A program made the translations under genes and the position numbers. The notes under the pieces are model-generated. The model was given only the letters and a program-made list of their open reading frames with translations, was not told the origin of the DNA and ran no database searches. A stretch of 64,000 nucleotides of DNA, from NCBI RefSeq assembly GCF_026586625.1, contig NZ_JAODIW010000008.1:390382-454381 (forward strand). Direction: 5' to 3'. This document shows, one piece after another, positions 47,470 through 55,877 of this stretch (within the stretch, counting starts at the first letter, position 1; each line of letters starts with the position of its first letter). Source of the DNA: Halobium salinum. GTDB lineage: Archaea > Halobacteriota > Halobacteria > Halobacteriales > Haloferacaceae.

Positions 47470-47688
47470 GTGAACGGAGTCTCGAGGGCCGGAAGCGAGT
47501 ACGGCTACCGGAGCGTCTGCAAACACTGCGGGGCGAGACCTTTCAGCGAGGGCCCTCACCACGACCCCGCCTGTAACCGTCGCCGGGAGACGCTCGCGAC
47601 GGAGAGCGAACTGGCGCTGAGCAAGGGCTGTCAGTTCTGTGACGGCCGGCCGTTCGTCGCCGGTCCCCACCACGACGCCGACTGCTGA
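47470..47688 (+). CDS. small protein with two tandem CxxC...PF..GPHHD..C zinc motifs
   Basis: 72 residues from GTG 47470 (101 if GTG 47383 is used). Two copies of one motif stand in tandem: CKHCGARPFSEGPHHDPAC and CQFCDGRPFVAGPHHDADC, 26 residues apart, so each could bind one zinc with Cys/Cys plus His/Cys. They differ at several non-ligand positions, which argues for selection on the ligands. I do not recognise the family. It lies 12 bases before the wHTH gene, in line for co-transcription, so a regulator pair is possible. Confidence 0.55.
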   Translation: MNGVSRAGSEYGYRSVCKHCGARPFSEGPHHDPACNRRRETLATESELALSKGCQFCDGRPFVAGPHHDADC

Positions 47689-47700
47689 CGGTTCTTCGAG

Positions 47701-47988
47701 GTGGAGTCGGCCCGGGGCCGGCCGGCAGCCGAGGACGGGACGACCGTCGAATCCGGCGGGAGCGTCACCCCCGTGACCCCGAACGGCCTCCTCGACGCGT
47801 TCGAGTCGGCCGACCCGCCGCTGCTCACCGCCGCGGAGGTCGCAGAACGGGCGGGCTGTTCGGGCGGGGCGGCCCGCGCGGGCCTCGGCGCCCTCGTCGA
47901 CCGGGGGCAGCTTCACCGGAAGGCCGTCGACCCGGACTCGACGGTGTTCCTGCTGTCCGAGAGCGGAGCCGACGGGAGCCGTCGGTAA
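47701..47988 (+). CDS. winged-helix protein paired with the zinc-motif gene
   Basis: 95 residues, GTG start. After a Gly/Ser-rich N-terminal 30 residues comes a wHTH (LLDAFESADPPLLTAAEVAE, RAGCSGGAARAGLGALVDRG, QLHRKAVDPDSTVFLLSES), the last piece being the wing. The fold resembles the small DNA-binding protein at 45335-45586 but the sequences are only distantly alike. It begins 12 bases after the zinc protein, so the two are probably one operon. Target unknown. Confidence 0.6.
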   Translation: MESARGRPAAEDGTTVESGGSVTPVTPNGLLDAFESADPPLLTAAEVAERAGCSGGAARAGLGALVDRGQLHRKAVDPDSTVFLLSESGADGSRR

Positions 47989-48066
47989 GGGTCGACCGCC
48001 GATGGAACGGCGTCCGTCGTCGCGAGCAGTCGCACCTCCGCGACGGCGGAGCGCGGTCGCGCCGGG

Positions 48067-48132
48067 CTAGTCGTCCGCACCACCGCGTCAGCGAGTCGGC
48101 TGGCGACGGGCCGCCAGCCGTCGTTGCGCTCA
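48067..48132 (-). repeat. hairpin element downstream of the citramalate synthase gene
   Basis: The flanks match the 60.4 kb elements: CTAGTCGTCCGCACCACCGC then GTCAGCGAG, and, 62 bases later, GCGCTCAGTCGTCC across the stop codon of the gene. The middle forms a perfect 9-base stem, CGGCTGGCG (48097-48105) and CGCCAGCCG (48112-48120), with a 6-base loop. The stem sequence is unlike those of the other copies, yet pairing is complete. Confidence 0.75.
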
Positions 48133-49659
48133 GTCGTCCGCGGGCACCCGACTCTCCCCCTGCACCAGCAGGCGGTCGAGCGCGTCGACCATCGCCTCGA
48201 CGGAGGCGCGGGTGATGTCCGAGTGCGACCGGGCGACCGTCACCGTGCGGTCGTCGCGGGACATCTCCACCTCGACGGTGACGACGGCGTCGGTGCCGCC
48301 GGTGATGGCGTCGACGTGGTAGGAGTCGAGCGACGCCGTCGCCTTCGGGCCGAGCGCCGAGCGCACGGCCGAGACGGCGGCGTCGACGGGGCCGCTCCCC
48401 GTCCCGCTCGCGACGCGCTCCTCGTCGTCGACGAGCAGACGGACGCTCGCGGTCGGCGTGCCGCCACCGGAGGCTGCGGTGAGGTCGACCAACTCGATGC
48501 GGCGCTCGCGCTCGCGACCCTGTACCTCCTCTGCGACGGCGAGCAGGTCGGCGTCGGTGACGCGCTTGCCCCGCTCGCCGAGGGCCTTCACGCGCTCGAC
48601 GACGGCCGCGAGTTCCTCCTCGTCGGCGTCGACGTCGTGTTCGGCGAGCGCGGCCCGCACGCCGGCCCGACCGGCGTGCTTCCCGAGGACGAGCCGGCGT
48701 TCGCGACCCACCCGCTCGGGCGGGTAGGGTTCGTACATCCGGTCGTCCTTGAGCGTGCCGTCGGTGTGGATGCCGCTCTCGTGGGCGAAGGCGTTCTCGC
48801 CGACGACAGCCTTGTTCGGCGGGAGCGGGACGCCCGTCACCTGCGCGACGAGGCTGGCGAGGTCGTACAGTTCGTCCAGTTTCGCGGTCTCGACGCCGTA
48901 GCAGTGGTCGAGCGCGACGGCGACCTCCTCGAGGGCGACGTTGCCGGCGCGCTCGCCGACGCCGTTGACGGTCGCGTGGACCATGTCGGCGCCGTTCGTC
49001 AGGCCGGCGTGCACGTTCGCCATCGCGAAGCCGAGGTCGTCGTGGGTGTGGACGCTCGTCGGGCCGAACTCGGTGAGTCGAGCGACCGACTCGGCGACCT
49101 CCTCGGGGCTCGCGTGGCCGACGGTGTCGGCGTAGCAGAAGCGGTCGGCGCCGGCGTCGTGGGTCGCGCGGGCGACCCGGTCGAGGAAGTCGGCGTCGGC
49201 CCGGGAGCCGTCCTCGCCGATGACCTCGACCCAGAGCCCGTGGTCGCGGGCGTACTCGACCAGTTCCGTCGTGGTCTCGACGACGTCGTCGCGGGTCGTC
49301 CCGACTTTGGTCTCGACGTGGCGGTCCGAGGCCGGAACGACGACGTGGACGCCGTCGACGCCGCAGTCGAGCGCGAGGTCAACGTCGCCCTTCACGCCGC
49401 GTGCGAAGCTCGTCACCGTCGCGTCGAGGCCGAGTTCGGCGACCCGGCGGACGGTCTCGCGCTCGCCCGCACCGGTGCAGGCACTGCCGGCCTCCACCAC
49501 GTCGACCTCCGCGCGGTCGAGTGCGCGTGCCACGTCGGCCTTCTCCTCGGGCGTGAGCGACACACCGGGCGCTTGCTCACCGTCCCTGAGCGTCGTGTCC
49601 AGAAGCAGTACGTCGTCGTCTTCGTGGGGGGCGAGTTTACGAGCGCCCACGAATTTCAC
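48130..49659 (-). CDS. (R)-citramalate synthase / 2-isopropylmalate synthase family enzyme
   Basis: 509 residues. LLLDTTLRDGEQAPGVSLT (HMGL active site), SVHTHDDLGFAMANVHAGL (metal His-x-His) and FAHESGIHTDGTLKDDRMYE are conserved, and the C-terminal 120 residues form the LeuA allosteric domain. The reaction joins acetyl-CoA with pyruvate (citramalate, toward isoleucine) or 2-oxoisovalerate (leucine). Haloarchaeal proteins of this subgroup are usually annotated citramalate synthase; the substrate pocket cannot be settled from sequence alone, so no symbol is given. GTG start; an overlapping short leader frame precedes it. The stop lies inside the hairpin element. Confidence 0.85.
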   Translation of the reverse strand: MKFVGARKLAPHEDDDVLLLDTTLRDGEQAPGVSLTPEEKADVARALDRAEVDVVEAGSACTGAGERETVRRVAELGLDATVTSFARGVKGDVDLALDCGVDGVHVVVPASDRHVETKVGTTRDDVVETTTELVEYARDHGLWVEVIGEDGSRADADFLDRVARATHDAGADRFCYADTVGHASPEEVAESVARLTEFGPTSVHTHDDLGFAMANVHAGLTNGADMVHATVNGVGERAGNVALEEVAVALDHCYGVETAKLDELYDLASLVAQVTGVPLPPNKAVVGENAFAHESGIHTDGTLKDDRMYEPYPPERVGRERRLVLGKHAGRAGVRAALAEHDVDADEEELAAVVERVKALGERGKRVTDADLLAVAEEVQGRERERRIELVDLTAASGGGTPTASVRLLVDDEERVASGTGSGPVDAAVSAVRSALGPKATASLDSYHVDAITGGTDAVVTVEVEMSRDDRTVTVARSHSDITRASVEAMVDALDRLLVQGESRVPADD

Positions 49660-49711
49660 AGCCAGCCGCCTCGCGGCGACTTCCTCTATCCTCCGTCGGG
49701 TGTTCCGACAT
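49637..49711 (-). other. 24-codon leader frame overlapping the citramalate synthase start
   Basis: From ATG 49711 a short frame encodes MSEHPTEDRGSRREAAGCEI and four more residues before TAA at 49637-49639. It lies in another frame and overlaps the first seven codons of the synthase gene. A CTTTATGCC element (about 49738-49747) is centred roughly 30 bases upstream of this ATG, so the transcript may start here and leave the synthase GTG as an internal start. No run of Ile or Leu codons, so not a classical attenuator. Confidence 0.35.
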
Positions 49712-49964
49712 TGTGAGTCAGTGTCTCCCCCCGACGGGCATAAAGCGGGTGGTTCGGACAGTTCTTGCTGTCGGGTGGTGCGGAGGGGGCGTCGTTCGAG
49801 TGACCGGTCAGCACGCTAACCGGGAGCGCTACGTACCGCCACACACCCGCTCGTATCCCACATATACAGGGCTAAACGACCGCCAGGCCACCCTTCCCTT
49901 GTCACCGACCGTCCGTCGCCGACGAGTCCCGCGTCCGTCGGCACGGCGCGGTCCTCACTCCCCC
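49660..49964. promoter_or_regulatory. divergent promoter region between synthase and next gene
   Basis: 305 bases. On the minus side it holds the CTTTATGCC element and leader frame described separately. On the plus side CCACATATACAGGG (about 49858-49871) is a good TATA candidate for the gene at 49965, giving a leader of some 70 bases. Nothing else is seen. Confidence 0.5.
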
Positions 49965-50405
49965 ATGTCATCCACAGACGACCCGACGACGGCCGGAAGC
50001 GAATCGATTCACCGCGAGTACGTCCTCGACGTGCGCATCGTCGAAACCGAGTCGGTCGACGCCGACGGCCCCCGTTACCGCTTCGAGGCGCCCGGTCAAC
50101 GGGCGGTCGAGTTCGAGAGCGCGGAGAAGGCGGAGCTGTACGCCGACGTGTACTTCGACGTGAACGGGTTCGACGAGGAGGGGACCGGCGAGCGCGGCGT
50201 CCCGCCCGAGATTATCCAGGCCGGGAAGGACACCCTCTCGGCGTACTTCCTCTCCCAACCGGGAGTCGACCGCAACTGGGTCGTCTCCTACTGGGGCATC
50301 AAGCCGATGCGGGTCGACCGGTACGTAAAGAGCGTCCGCCGGCGGGCACAGGAGATACGGGACGGCGCCGCCGAGATGGCTCCCGAGGAACTCGGCGTCG
50401 ACTGA
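49965..50405 (+). CDS. conserved hypothetical haloarchaeal protein
   Basis: 146 residues, soluble, acidic, no signal peptide. Segments that look conserved: EYVLDVRIVETESVDADGPR, FESAEKAELYADVYFDVNGF, IQAGKDTLSAYFLSQPGVDR and WGIKPMRVDRYVKSVRRRAQ. The last piece is basic and helical and could touch nucleic acid, but no HTH pattern is clear. The start follows the usual MSSTDDPTT style; an in-frame upstream extension is arginine/proline-rich. I do not recognise a characterised family. Divergent from the synthase gene. Confidence 0.55.
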   Translation: MSSTDDPTTAGSESIHREYVLDVRIVETESVDADGPRYRFEAPGQRAVEFESAEKAELYADVYFDVNGFDEEGTGERGVPPEIIQAGKDTLSAYFLSQPGVDRNWVVSYWGIKPMRVDRYVKSVRRRAQEIRDGAAEMAPEELGVD

Positions 50406-50721
50406 GAGCCGGAGCCGACCGCCATCCAGGCCACTGTCGTCGCCCCGAGGTACAACGGCCGCAGTCGGCCGGACCGCCCCGTACTACTGTGTTCGAGAGC
50501 CACAGCCCGATAACCGTCGACGGCCGGCCACGGCCGACAGTTGTTTTTGGCTGGCCGAAGAAATGTTTAGCTGAACGTCATTCTTGTTTCTCTCTCCGTA
50601 AAACTAACCAGTAGATGTAGAAGCGTCTCTATATGTCTCTGAACCCTCACCCCTTGATTCATCTCGCTCTACACCCGCATTACCAACCTACTTTCCAAGT
50701 CCGTTCGAGGCGACAACCGCA
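50406..50721. other. 316-base AT-rich region before phoX-like gene
   Basis: No gene. It is markedly richer in A/T than its surroundings, with TGTTTTTGGC (near 50540), GAAATGTTTAGC (near 50560), TCTCTATATGTC (about 50624-50635) and CATTACC before the ATG. TATATG is the best TATA candidate and implies a leader of about 60 bases. Phosphate-responsive control would be expected for the gene product, but no established box can be assigned here. Confidence 0.45.
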
Positions 50722-52944
50722 ATGTTCGACCTGTCACGGCGGAACCTGATGGCGAGTTCGGCGGCGGCGGCGCTCGGAGCGAGCGTCGCGGGAAGGGCGG
50801 TCGCACAGGAAGACGAGGACACCGACACGCCGAAAGCGCCGATGGTGAAGGGTGACCTGGAGCGGTTCGCGTGGACCGCACTCGGTGCCGAGGTGACCGG
50901 CCCCGAGGTCACCAAGAGCGGCACGCTCTTCTTCAGCGTCCAGCACCCGAGCCGGAAGAACCCCGCCCCGTACAACAAGGGCGGCATCGGCTACGTGGAG
51001 GGGTACGACTGGGAGGACGGTAGCGAGTTCGACACGCTCGGCATCCCCGAGACGAAGGAACAGCAGGGGCAGGTGACGGTCGGGAGCGGCGACTTCGTCG
51101 TCTTCGCACAGGAGGGCGACAACATCGGCGGGGACGAGGACCTCGGGTACCCCCAGACCCCCGACGGCCTCGCGCTGAGTGAGTTCCCCGGCTCGCGTTA
51201 CGGGAACTTCGGCTACAACCCGGACTGCAACCGGTTCATCCCGACGAACGAGGCGGAAACCGAGGGGTACCTGTTCACGAACTTCGAGCAGTCCCCCGGC
51301 GACGTCAGCCGGATTCCGCTCTCACGGGCCGAGGACGGGAGCTGGGAGGCCGACCTGGAGAACGCACGGAACCTCTCGAACACGGAGGAGCTGCGGAGCC
51401 TCGGCGGTACCCGCATCAACTGTTACGGCGACACCAGCCCGTGGAACACCTACCTCTCGGCGGAGGAGGAGTACTCTCACCCGCGGACGGCCCCGTACGC
51501 AACGGTGAGCGACTTCACCGGCGACTCGGACACCGAGTACGAGGGACCGAACAAGCGCGGCGCGGCCCAGTTCTACAACCGGCCGAACCCCGACGGTATC
51601 CAGTCGGCGGTCGACGAGTACTACGGCGAGGACTCGTGGTTCGTCCAGGGGTACTGGGCGCTCGCCGGCCTCGAACTGCAGGCGTACTATCTCGGCGCCG
51701 ACGCGGTCGACACCCCGTCGGACCTCGCAGGCGACGTGGACCTGGAGACGAGCCTCCAGCCCATCGAGGGCCCGTACCCGAACCCGTACCGCTACGGCTA
51801 CATCGTCGACTTCCGCGAGCCGGACTCCGAGACGCCGGAACCGGTCAAGTACCACGTGATGGGCCGTGCGGCATGGGAGTGTCCCGACGTACAGGCCGAC
51901 GAGAAGACCGTCTATCTCAGCTGTGACGGCGACAACAAGGGGTTCTACAAGTTCGTCGCCGACGAGCCCATCCCGTCCTACGAGGATCCGATGGACGTCG
52001 AAGGGTCGCTGTACGTCGCGAAGGTCACCAACCAGCAGGCCGCCGCCGACCTCCCGCCGTACGAGGCCGAACTCGAACTCGACTGGTGGGAACTCGGTCA
52101 CGCCCGCAACGGCGACGTCGCGGCGTTCATCTCGCAGTTCGACGACGTCGACCAGGTCTGTTACCTCGAGACCCACGCCGACACCGACTGGCAGGAGGAC
52201 CTCCAGACGGCCCTCGAGGAGGCCGACAAGGAGGTCGTCGAGAACGGCAACCGGAACTACATCCCGGACGAGGACATCGTCGAGTGGGCGCGCCAGTGGG
52301 AGGAGAACGGCCCGAAGGGCGTCGACGCCGACCTCCAGTACCTTCCGTTCGTCGAGACCCGCGCCTGCGCCAAGGAGGTCGGCGCGACCGTCGAGTTCCG
52401 CAAGAGCGAGGGTATCGACAGCGTCGACGACGCCGGCCCCGGCGAGTACGTCTACCTCGGCATGTCCGAAATCAACACCGGACTGTCCGACGACGAGGGC
52501 GACGTGCAGGTCGACCGCGTCGACGGCGGTCTCGTCTACCGCGCCGAAATCGAGGAGGACTACAACCTCTCGACGCTCGAACCCGTCATCGTCGGCCCCG
52601 ACGCGACCGACACGGCCGACGTGGCCAACAGCGCCCTCATCAACGTCGACAACGTGTTCGTCCTCGAGGACGGCCGCGTGCTCTGCTGTGAGGACGCGGA
52701 CCAGTACAACCGGACGTACCCCAACGACTGCCTGTACGTCTACACGCCGCCGGAGTACGAGGGCGGCGAGGACGAGGGGGACGACGGCAACGGGAGTCCA
52801 GGAGACGGTAACTCGAACCCCGGGAACGGCAACCCTGGAAACGGAAAGGGGAAAGGGAACGGGAACGCCGGCGGCGGAAACGGAAGCGGCGACGACGGAG
52901 ACGGAAGCGGCGACGACGGCGACGACGAAGAGGACGACGAGTAG
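50722..52944 (+). CDS. PhoX-type (DUF839) alkaline phosphatase-like Tat protein
   Basis: 740 residues. A Tat signal (SRRNLMASSAAAALGASVAG, R6-R7) leads to a propeller-like DUF839 body: FGYNPDCNRFIPTNEAETEG, GYLFTNFEQSPGDVSRIPLS, EYVYLGMSEINTGLSDDEGD. PhoX enzymes are calcium/iron-dependent phosphomonoesterases acting outside the cell on organic phosphates. The C-terminal 60 residues are a Gly/Asn/Asp tail (PGDGNSNPGNGNPGNGKGKG, then acidic DDGDDEEDDE) of unknown use. It stands alone, after an AT-rich promoter region. Confidence 0.8.
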   Translation: MFDLSRRNLMASSAAAALGASVAGRAVAQEDEDTDTPKAPMVKGDLERFAWTALGAEVTGPEVTKSGTLFFSVQHPSRKNPAPYNKGGIGYVEGYDWEDGSEFDTLGIPETKEQQGQVTVGSGDFVVFAQEGDNIGGDEDLGYPQTPDGLALSEFPGSRYGNFGYNPDCNRFIPTNEAETEGYLFTNFEQSPGDVSRIPLSRAEDGSWEADLENARNLSNTEELRSLGGTRINCYGDTSPWNTYLSAEEEYSHPRTAPYATVSDFTGDSDTEYEGPNKRGAAQFYNRPNPDGIQSAVDEYYGEDSWFVQGYWALAGLELQAYYLGADAVDTPSDLAGDVDLETSLQPIEGPYPNPYRYGYIVDFREPDSETPEPVKYHVMGRAAWECPDVQADEKTVYLSCDGDNKGFYKFVADEPIPSYEDPMDVEGSLYVAKVTNQQAAADLPPYEAELELDWWELGHARNGDVAAFISQFDDVDQVCYLETHADTDWQEDLQTALEEADKEVVENGNRNYIPDEDIVEWARQWEENGPKGVDADLQYLPFVETRACAKEVGATVEFRKSEGIDSVDDAGPGEYVYLGMSEINTGLSDDEGDVQVDRVDGGLVYRAEIEEDYNLSTLEPVIVGPDATDTADVANSALINVDNVFVLEDGRVLCCEDADQYNRTYPNDCLYVYTPPEYEGGEDEGDDGNGSPGDGNSNPGNGNPGNGKGKGNGNAGGGNGSGDDGDGSGDDGDDEEDDE

Positions 52945-53028
52945 CGACGCTCCGGCCTCCACACGCTTCCCCGGCACGGCTCCGCTTTTTCTCACCGACA
53001 GGACGAAGACGCGAAGCGTCGGCCGGCC

Positions 53029-53376
53029 TCAGTCGACCAGCGCGACCTCGTGACCAGGCTCGACGCCGTCGGCCGCACCCGCGGGGAGTTCGTATATCTC
53101 GTCGGCGGTCGCCCACCCTAGCCCCCGCCACGCCGGGAGGCGCTTCACCTTCGTCACCTCGCCCTCGACGGTCCAGACGGCGTCGATGGCGAAGGGGACG
53201 AACGCCATGTGGAGCGAGCGGGTGCCGGGCCCGTCGAAGCGGAAGGCGAGGGCGTAGTCGTCCGGGATGGAGCGTCGGAACATCAGGCCGCGGGCCTTGG
53301 TGAGAAACGAATCGGCGACGTCGACGTCGCTGGCGAGGACGCGCTCGTGTCCGTCGTGTCGGTGGACGAGTCGCAC
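53029..53376 (-). CDS. DUF192 family protein
   Basis: 115 residues from GTG 53376. VADSFLTKARGLMFRRSIPD and LAFRFDGPGTRSLHMAFVPF are the DUF192 core, and VWTVEGEVTKVKRLPAWRGL and YELPAGAADGVEPGHEVAL follow. DUF192 proteins are small beta-barrel proteins of unknown activity. A longer frame upstream runs into the HNH-like gene in the opposite direction and is rejected. The GTG lies 27 bases from the TATA box shared with the divergent gene. Confidence 0.82.
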   Translation of the reverse strand: MRLVHRHDGHERVLASDVDVADSFLTKARGLMFRRSIPDDYALAFRFDGPGTRSLHMAFVPFAIDAVWTVEGEVTKVKRLPAWRGLGWATADEIYELPAGAADGVEPGHEVALVD

Positions 53377-53397
53377 GTCGCCTCCCGACGCGGTGGT

Positions 53398-53408
53398 GTG
53401 GTATAAGT
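53398..53408. promoter_or_regulatory. single TATA box serving two divergent leaderless genes
   Basis: GTGGTATAAGT reads as a TATA box on both strands. Its centre (53403) is 27 bases from the DUF192 start (GTG 53376, minus) and 28 from the HNH-like gene start (ATG 53431, plus). Both distances match the archaeal TATA-to-start spacing, so one symmetric element seems to drive both transcripts. Confidence 0.6.
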
Positions 53409-53430
53409 GCGGCGACGCCCCACCCCCGAT

Positions 53431-53973
53431 ATGGAGAAGACCCCCGACGGCACCCCGGTCGGGGTGGACGACCCCTACGAGTTCGCGGGTCGCTGTGACC
53501 ACCTCACCGGGGACGGCCGCTGTCGGTACGCCCTGCAGTACGCCGGCCACGACCCGACGTTCGCCGCCGAGCGCCGCGCCGACGACTACCAGTGCGTAGC
53601 CGCCGACGAGAACGCCGACTGGCGCGACTGTCCCCACTACCGCTCGACGACCGACGGCCGCGAGTGCGTTCGCTGCGGGCTGGCGGAGGTCCGGATGGCC
53701 CACGAGTCGGCCCGGCCCCTCCTGGAAGAACACCACCTCTCGTACGGCGATGAGGCTTCCAACGCCGACGGGGAGGACGAACCGAACCACGAGATAACCG
53801 TCGCGCTCTGTCGCTGGTGTCACACGAAGGTCCACAAGTCGTTCGCGCGGGTCGACGACGACGCGAGCCCCGACCCCGAGGCGGTCGCCGCCCGCGAGGG
53901 ACGCCGGGGGAAGGAGATGGACGAGTTCGGCTTCTCCTCGGCCAAGGAGCGCTACCGTCCGGACGACGGCTGA
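53431..53973 (+). CDS. HNH-like cysteine-rich protein (DUF7097-like)
   Basis: 180 residues. An N-terminal half has several cysteines (GRCDHLTGDGRCRYAL, DYQCVAADENADWRDC, ECVRCGLAEVRMAHES). The C-terminal half holds an HNH-like site: LLEEHHLSYG, then NHEITVALCRWCHTKVHKSF with the Cys-x2-Cys zinc pair and terminal His. HNH folds are metal-dependent nucleases, but many small archaeal copies are unstudied. A Lys/Arg-rich end (REGRRGKEMDEFGFSSAKER) follows. Shares a TATA box with the DUF192 gene. The DUF number is from memory. Confidence 0.65.
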   Translation: MEKTPDGTPVGVDDPYEFAGRCDHLTGDGRCRYALQYAGHDPTFAAERRADDYQCVAADENADWRDCPHYRSTTDGRECVRCGLAEVRMAHESARPLLEEHHLSYGDEASNADGEDEPNHEITVALCRWCHTKVHKSFARVDDDASPDPEAVAAREGRRGKEMDEFGFSSAKERYRPDDG

Positions 53974-54033
53974 CCGGCCCCAGCGCCGGCGCCGACGCTA
54001 CGTTCATCTCCCCAGCCGACGACATCACTCCCG

Positions 54034-54480
54034 ATGCGAGAGATTCGTACCGACATCGAAATCGACGCGCCGCCCCGGGTGGTCTGGGAAGTCCTCACCG
54101 ACCTCGACGCCTACGCCGAGTGGAACCCACAGACGACGAACGCGAGCGGCGCGGTCCGCGAGGGCGAACGGGTCGCCATCACCGTCGACCGGCAGGGTCG
54201 GCGGTCGGCTTCGATGCGGCCCCGCGTGGTCGAGGCAGACCCCGAGCGACGGCTGGAGTGGGTCGCCACCGTCCTTCACCCGCGACTGTTCGAGGCGCGC
54301 CACTCCTTCGAACTCGACGCGCTGGACGGGGACCGGACCCGCGTCCACAACCGCGAGCGCCTCTCCGGAGTTCTCGTGCGGTTTCTCGTCGACGAGGACG
54401 CCGTTCGGGCGTACGAGGCGATGAACCGAGCGTTGGCGGCGCGGGTGGCCTCGCTGGTCGCCGAGAGCCGAACCGCCTGA
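54034..54480 (+). CDS. SRPBCC (START-like) family protein
   Basis: 148 residues. EIRTDIEIDAPPRVVWEVLT and DLDAYAEWNPQTTNASGAVR start a Bet v1/START-like fold; RRLEWVATVLHPRLFEARHS and the long C-terminal helix YEAMNRALAARVASLVAES complete the hydrophobic pocket. Such proteins bind lipids or cofactors, or act as cyclases; the sequence gives no ligand. The start is ATG 54034, 60 bases after the HNH-like gene, so it could be co-transcribed. Confidence 0.75.
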   Translation: MREIRTDIEIDAPPRVVWEVLTDLDAYAEWNPQTTNASGAVREGERVAITVDRQGRRSASMRPRVVEADPERRLEWVATVLHPRLFEARHSFELDALDGDRTRVHNRERLSGVLVRFLVDEDAVRAYEAMNRALAARVASLVAESRTA

Positions 54481-54489
54481 GTCGCCGCC

Positions 54490-54566
54490 CCGCCCCGTCT
54501 CGTCGTCGTCCTCGTCGTCCTCGTCGTCCCGTCGTCCCCATCGTCCCCGTTGTCCCCGTCGTCCCC
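54490..54566 (+). repeat. low-complexity TCGTC/CCCCGTCG microsatellite
   Basis: Nine-base-type units such as TCGTCCTCG, CATCGTCCC and CGTTGTCCC repeat about eight times between the SRPBCC gene and the HAD gene. The block is pure pyrimidine-rich C/T plus G on the plus strand, mostly variants of TCGTCCCCG, ending at the HAD stop codon. Slippage in a 3' spacer explains it; no function is claimed. Confidence 0.7.
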
Positions 54567-54567
54567 G

Positions 54568-55194
54568 TCACAGAACGGTCGGCACGTCCGCCAGCGACCG
54601 AACCGTCTCCACCCCGTCCGGCACGCTCGGGTTCACGTCGTCGCCGACGAGTACCCCCCGCCAGCCGCAGTCGACGGCGGGGAGGACGTCCCGCTCGAGG
54701 TCGTCGGCGACGAAGACGTACGAATCCGCCGCGAGGCGACCCTCGGCGGCCCGATAGATTGCTGGCTCGGGCTTCCTCGCACCCACCTCGCCGGAGACGA
54801 CGACCGACTCGAACCGGTCGGTGAGGCCGACCGTCTCCAGCTTCGCCCGCTGTGCTGGACCGAACCCGTTCGTCAGGACGCCGAGTCGCCACTCCCCGGA
54901 GAGGGTGTCGAGAACCGCGTCGGCACCGTCGACGACGACCGTGTGCTCGGCCTCGGTTCGGACCATCGCGTCGCTGAACGCCGCCGGGTCGACGCCGGCG
55001 TCCGTTCGATCGATCGCCGCGGCGAACGGGTCGTCGGCGTCGCCGAGTACGTCGAAGAACGCCTCGCTGTACGTTTCGAGGAGGGTTCGGTCGGCGTCGA
55101 CGCCGACCGCCGCGAACGCGTCCGAGAGCACGTCGGCGAAGGGTGCGTCGTACTCGACGAGGGTTCCGTCGAGGTCGAAGTAGCAGGTAGGCAC
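54568..55194 (-). CDS. HAD-superfamily hydrolase
   Basis: 208 residues from GTG 55194. Motif I is YFDLDGTLVEYDAPFADV (nucleophile Asp7), motif II LGVLTNGFGPAQRAKLE, motif III lies in GARKPEPAIYRAAE and motif IV in SYVFVADDLERDVLP. The four-helix cap after motif I puts it in HAD subfamily I, close to phosphoglycolate-type phosphatases. An upstream start would add eight residues; GTG 55194 follows CTGTTTTGCG at about 26 bases. Substrate unknown. Confidence 0.85.
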   Translation of the reverse strand: MPTCYFDLDGTLVEYDAPFADVLSDAFAAVGVDADRTLLETYSEAFFDVLGDADDPFAAAIDRTDAGVDPAAFSDAMVRTEAEHTVVVDGADAVLDTLSGEWRLGVLTNGFGPAQRAKLETVGLTDRFESVVVSGEVGARKPEPAIYRAAEGRLAADSYVFVADDLERDVLPAVDCGWRGVLVGDDVNPSVPDGVETVRSLADVPTVL

Positions 55195-55451
55195 GTCGCT
55201 ACCTGCCGTGTGGCCCACGCAAAACAGTTCCGGGGGTGTGCGGGTCCGTCCGCTCGCGTCCGGACGCTATCGAACGGATTCCCGGAGCCGACGACACCCT
55301 CTCCGTTCCAGAACGGTCGTTCGTTCGCGTCTCTCCCCTCGACCGTGATGTGTGGTAACAGATAACACGATTGGAGTTCAATCGATAGGATGCCCGTCGC
55401 GGCCGGCCGACGGTCCGGTCCGTGGTCGGCGCGGCGGGGCAGGGAGGAACT

Positions 55452-55877
55452 ATGGTCACGATAGGAGACGAGAACAAGGAACTCGTCCGGCGCGTGAACG
55501 ATGGTCTCAACGAGCAGAGCCGGGAGGTCTTCGCGGCTCTCCACGCCGACGACGTGGTGGTTCACGACGGGAGCGAGGAGATACGGGGCATCGACGCGGC
55601 GCTCGAACACGAGTCGGAGCTCTGGACCGCCTTCCCCGACATCCACCACACGCTGGAGACCGTTCTGGCGGACGGGGACGAGGTCGCGTACCGGTTCACC
55701 GCGACGGGGACCCACGAGGGACCGTTCCACGGCGTTCCACCCACTGGACGGGCGTTCGAGATAACGGGCCACGGGTCGGTCCGAATCGAGGACGGCGAAC
55801 TCGCGGAGGTGTGGCTCGACTACGACGCGCTCGGCATGCTGCGACAACTCGGGGTCGTCGACTCGCCAAGCGAGTGA
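55452..55877 (+). CDS. SnoaL-like polyketide cyclase-fold protein
   Basis: 141 residues of the NTF2-like fold. NKELVRRVNDGLNEQSREVF, ALHADDVVVHDGSEEIRGID and AALEHESELWTAFPDIHHTL form the helices and first strands; YRFTATGTHEGPFHGVPPTG and VWLDYDALGMLRQLGVV the core. SnoaL-type and ester-cyclase proteins match this order. Catalytic acids seen in SnoaL are uncertain. Start at ATG 55452. It may use any small hydrophobic substrate. Confidence 0.75.
   Translation: MVTIGDENKELVRRVNDGLNEQSREVFAALHADDVVVHDGSEEIRGIDAALEHESELWTAFPDIHHTLETVLADGDEVAYRFTATGTHEGPFHGVPPTGRAFEITGHGSVRIEDGELAEVWLDYDALGMLRQLGVVDSPSE

Noticed and set aside
50406-50721. phosphate-response box before the phoX-like gene
   Set aside because: The region is AT-rich, but I cannot match an established haloarchaeal P-box.
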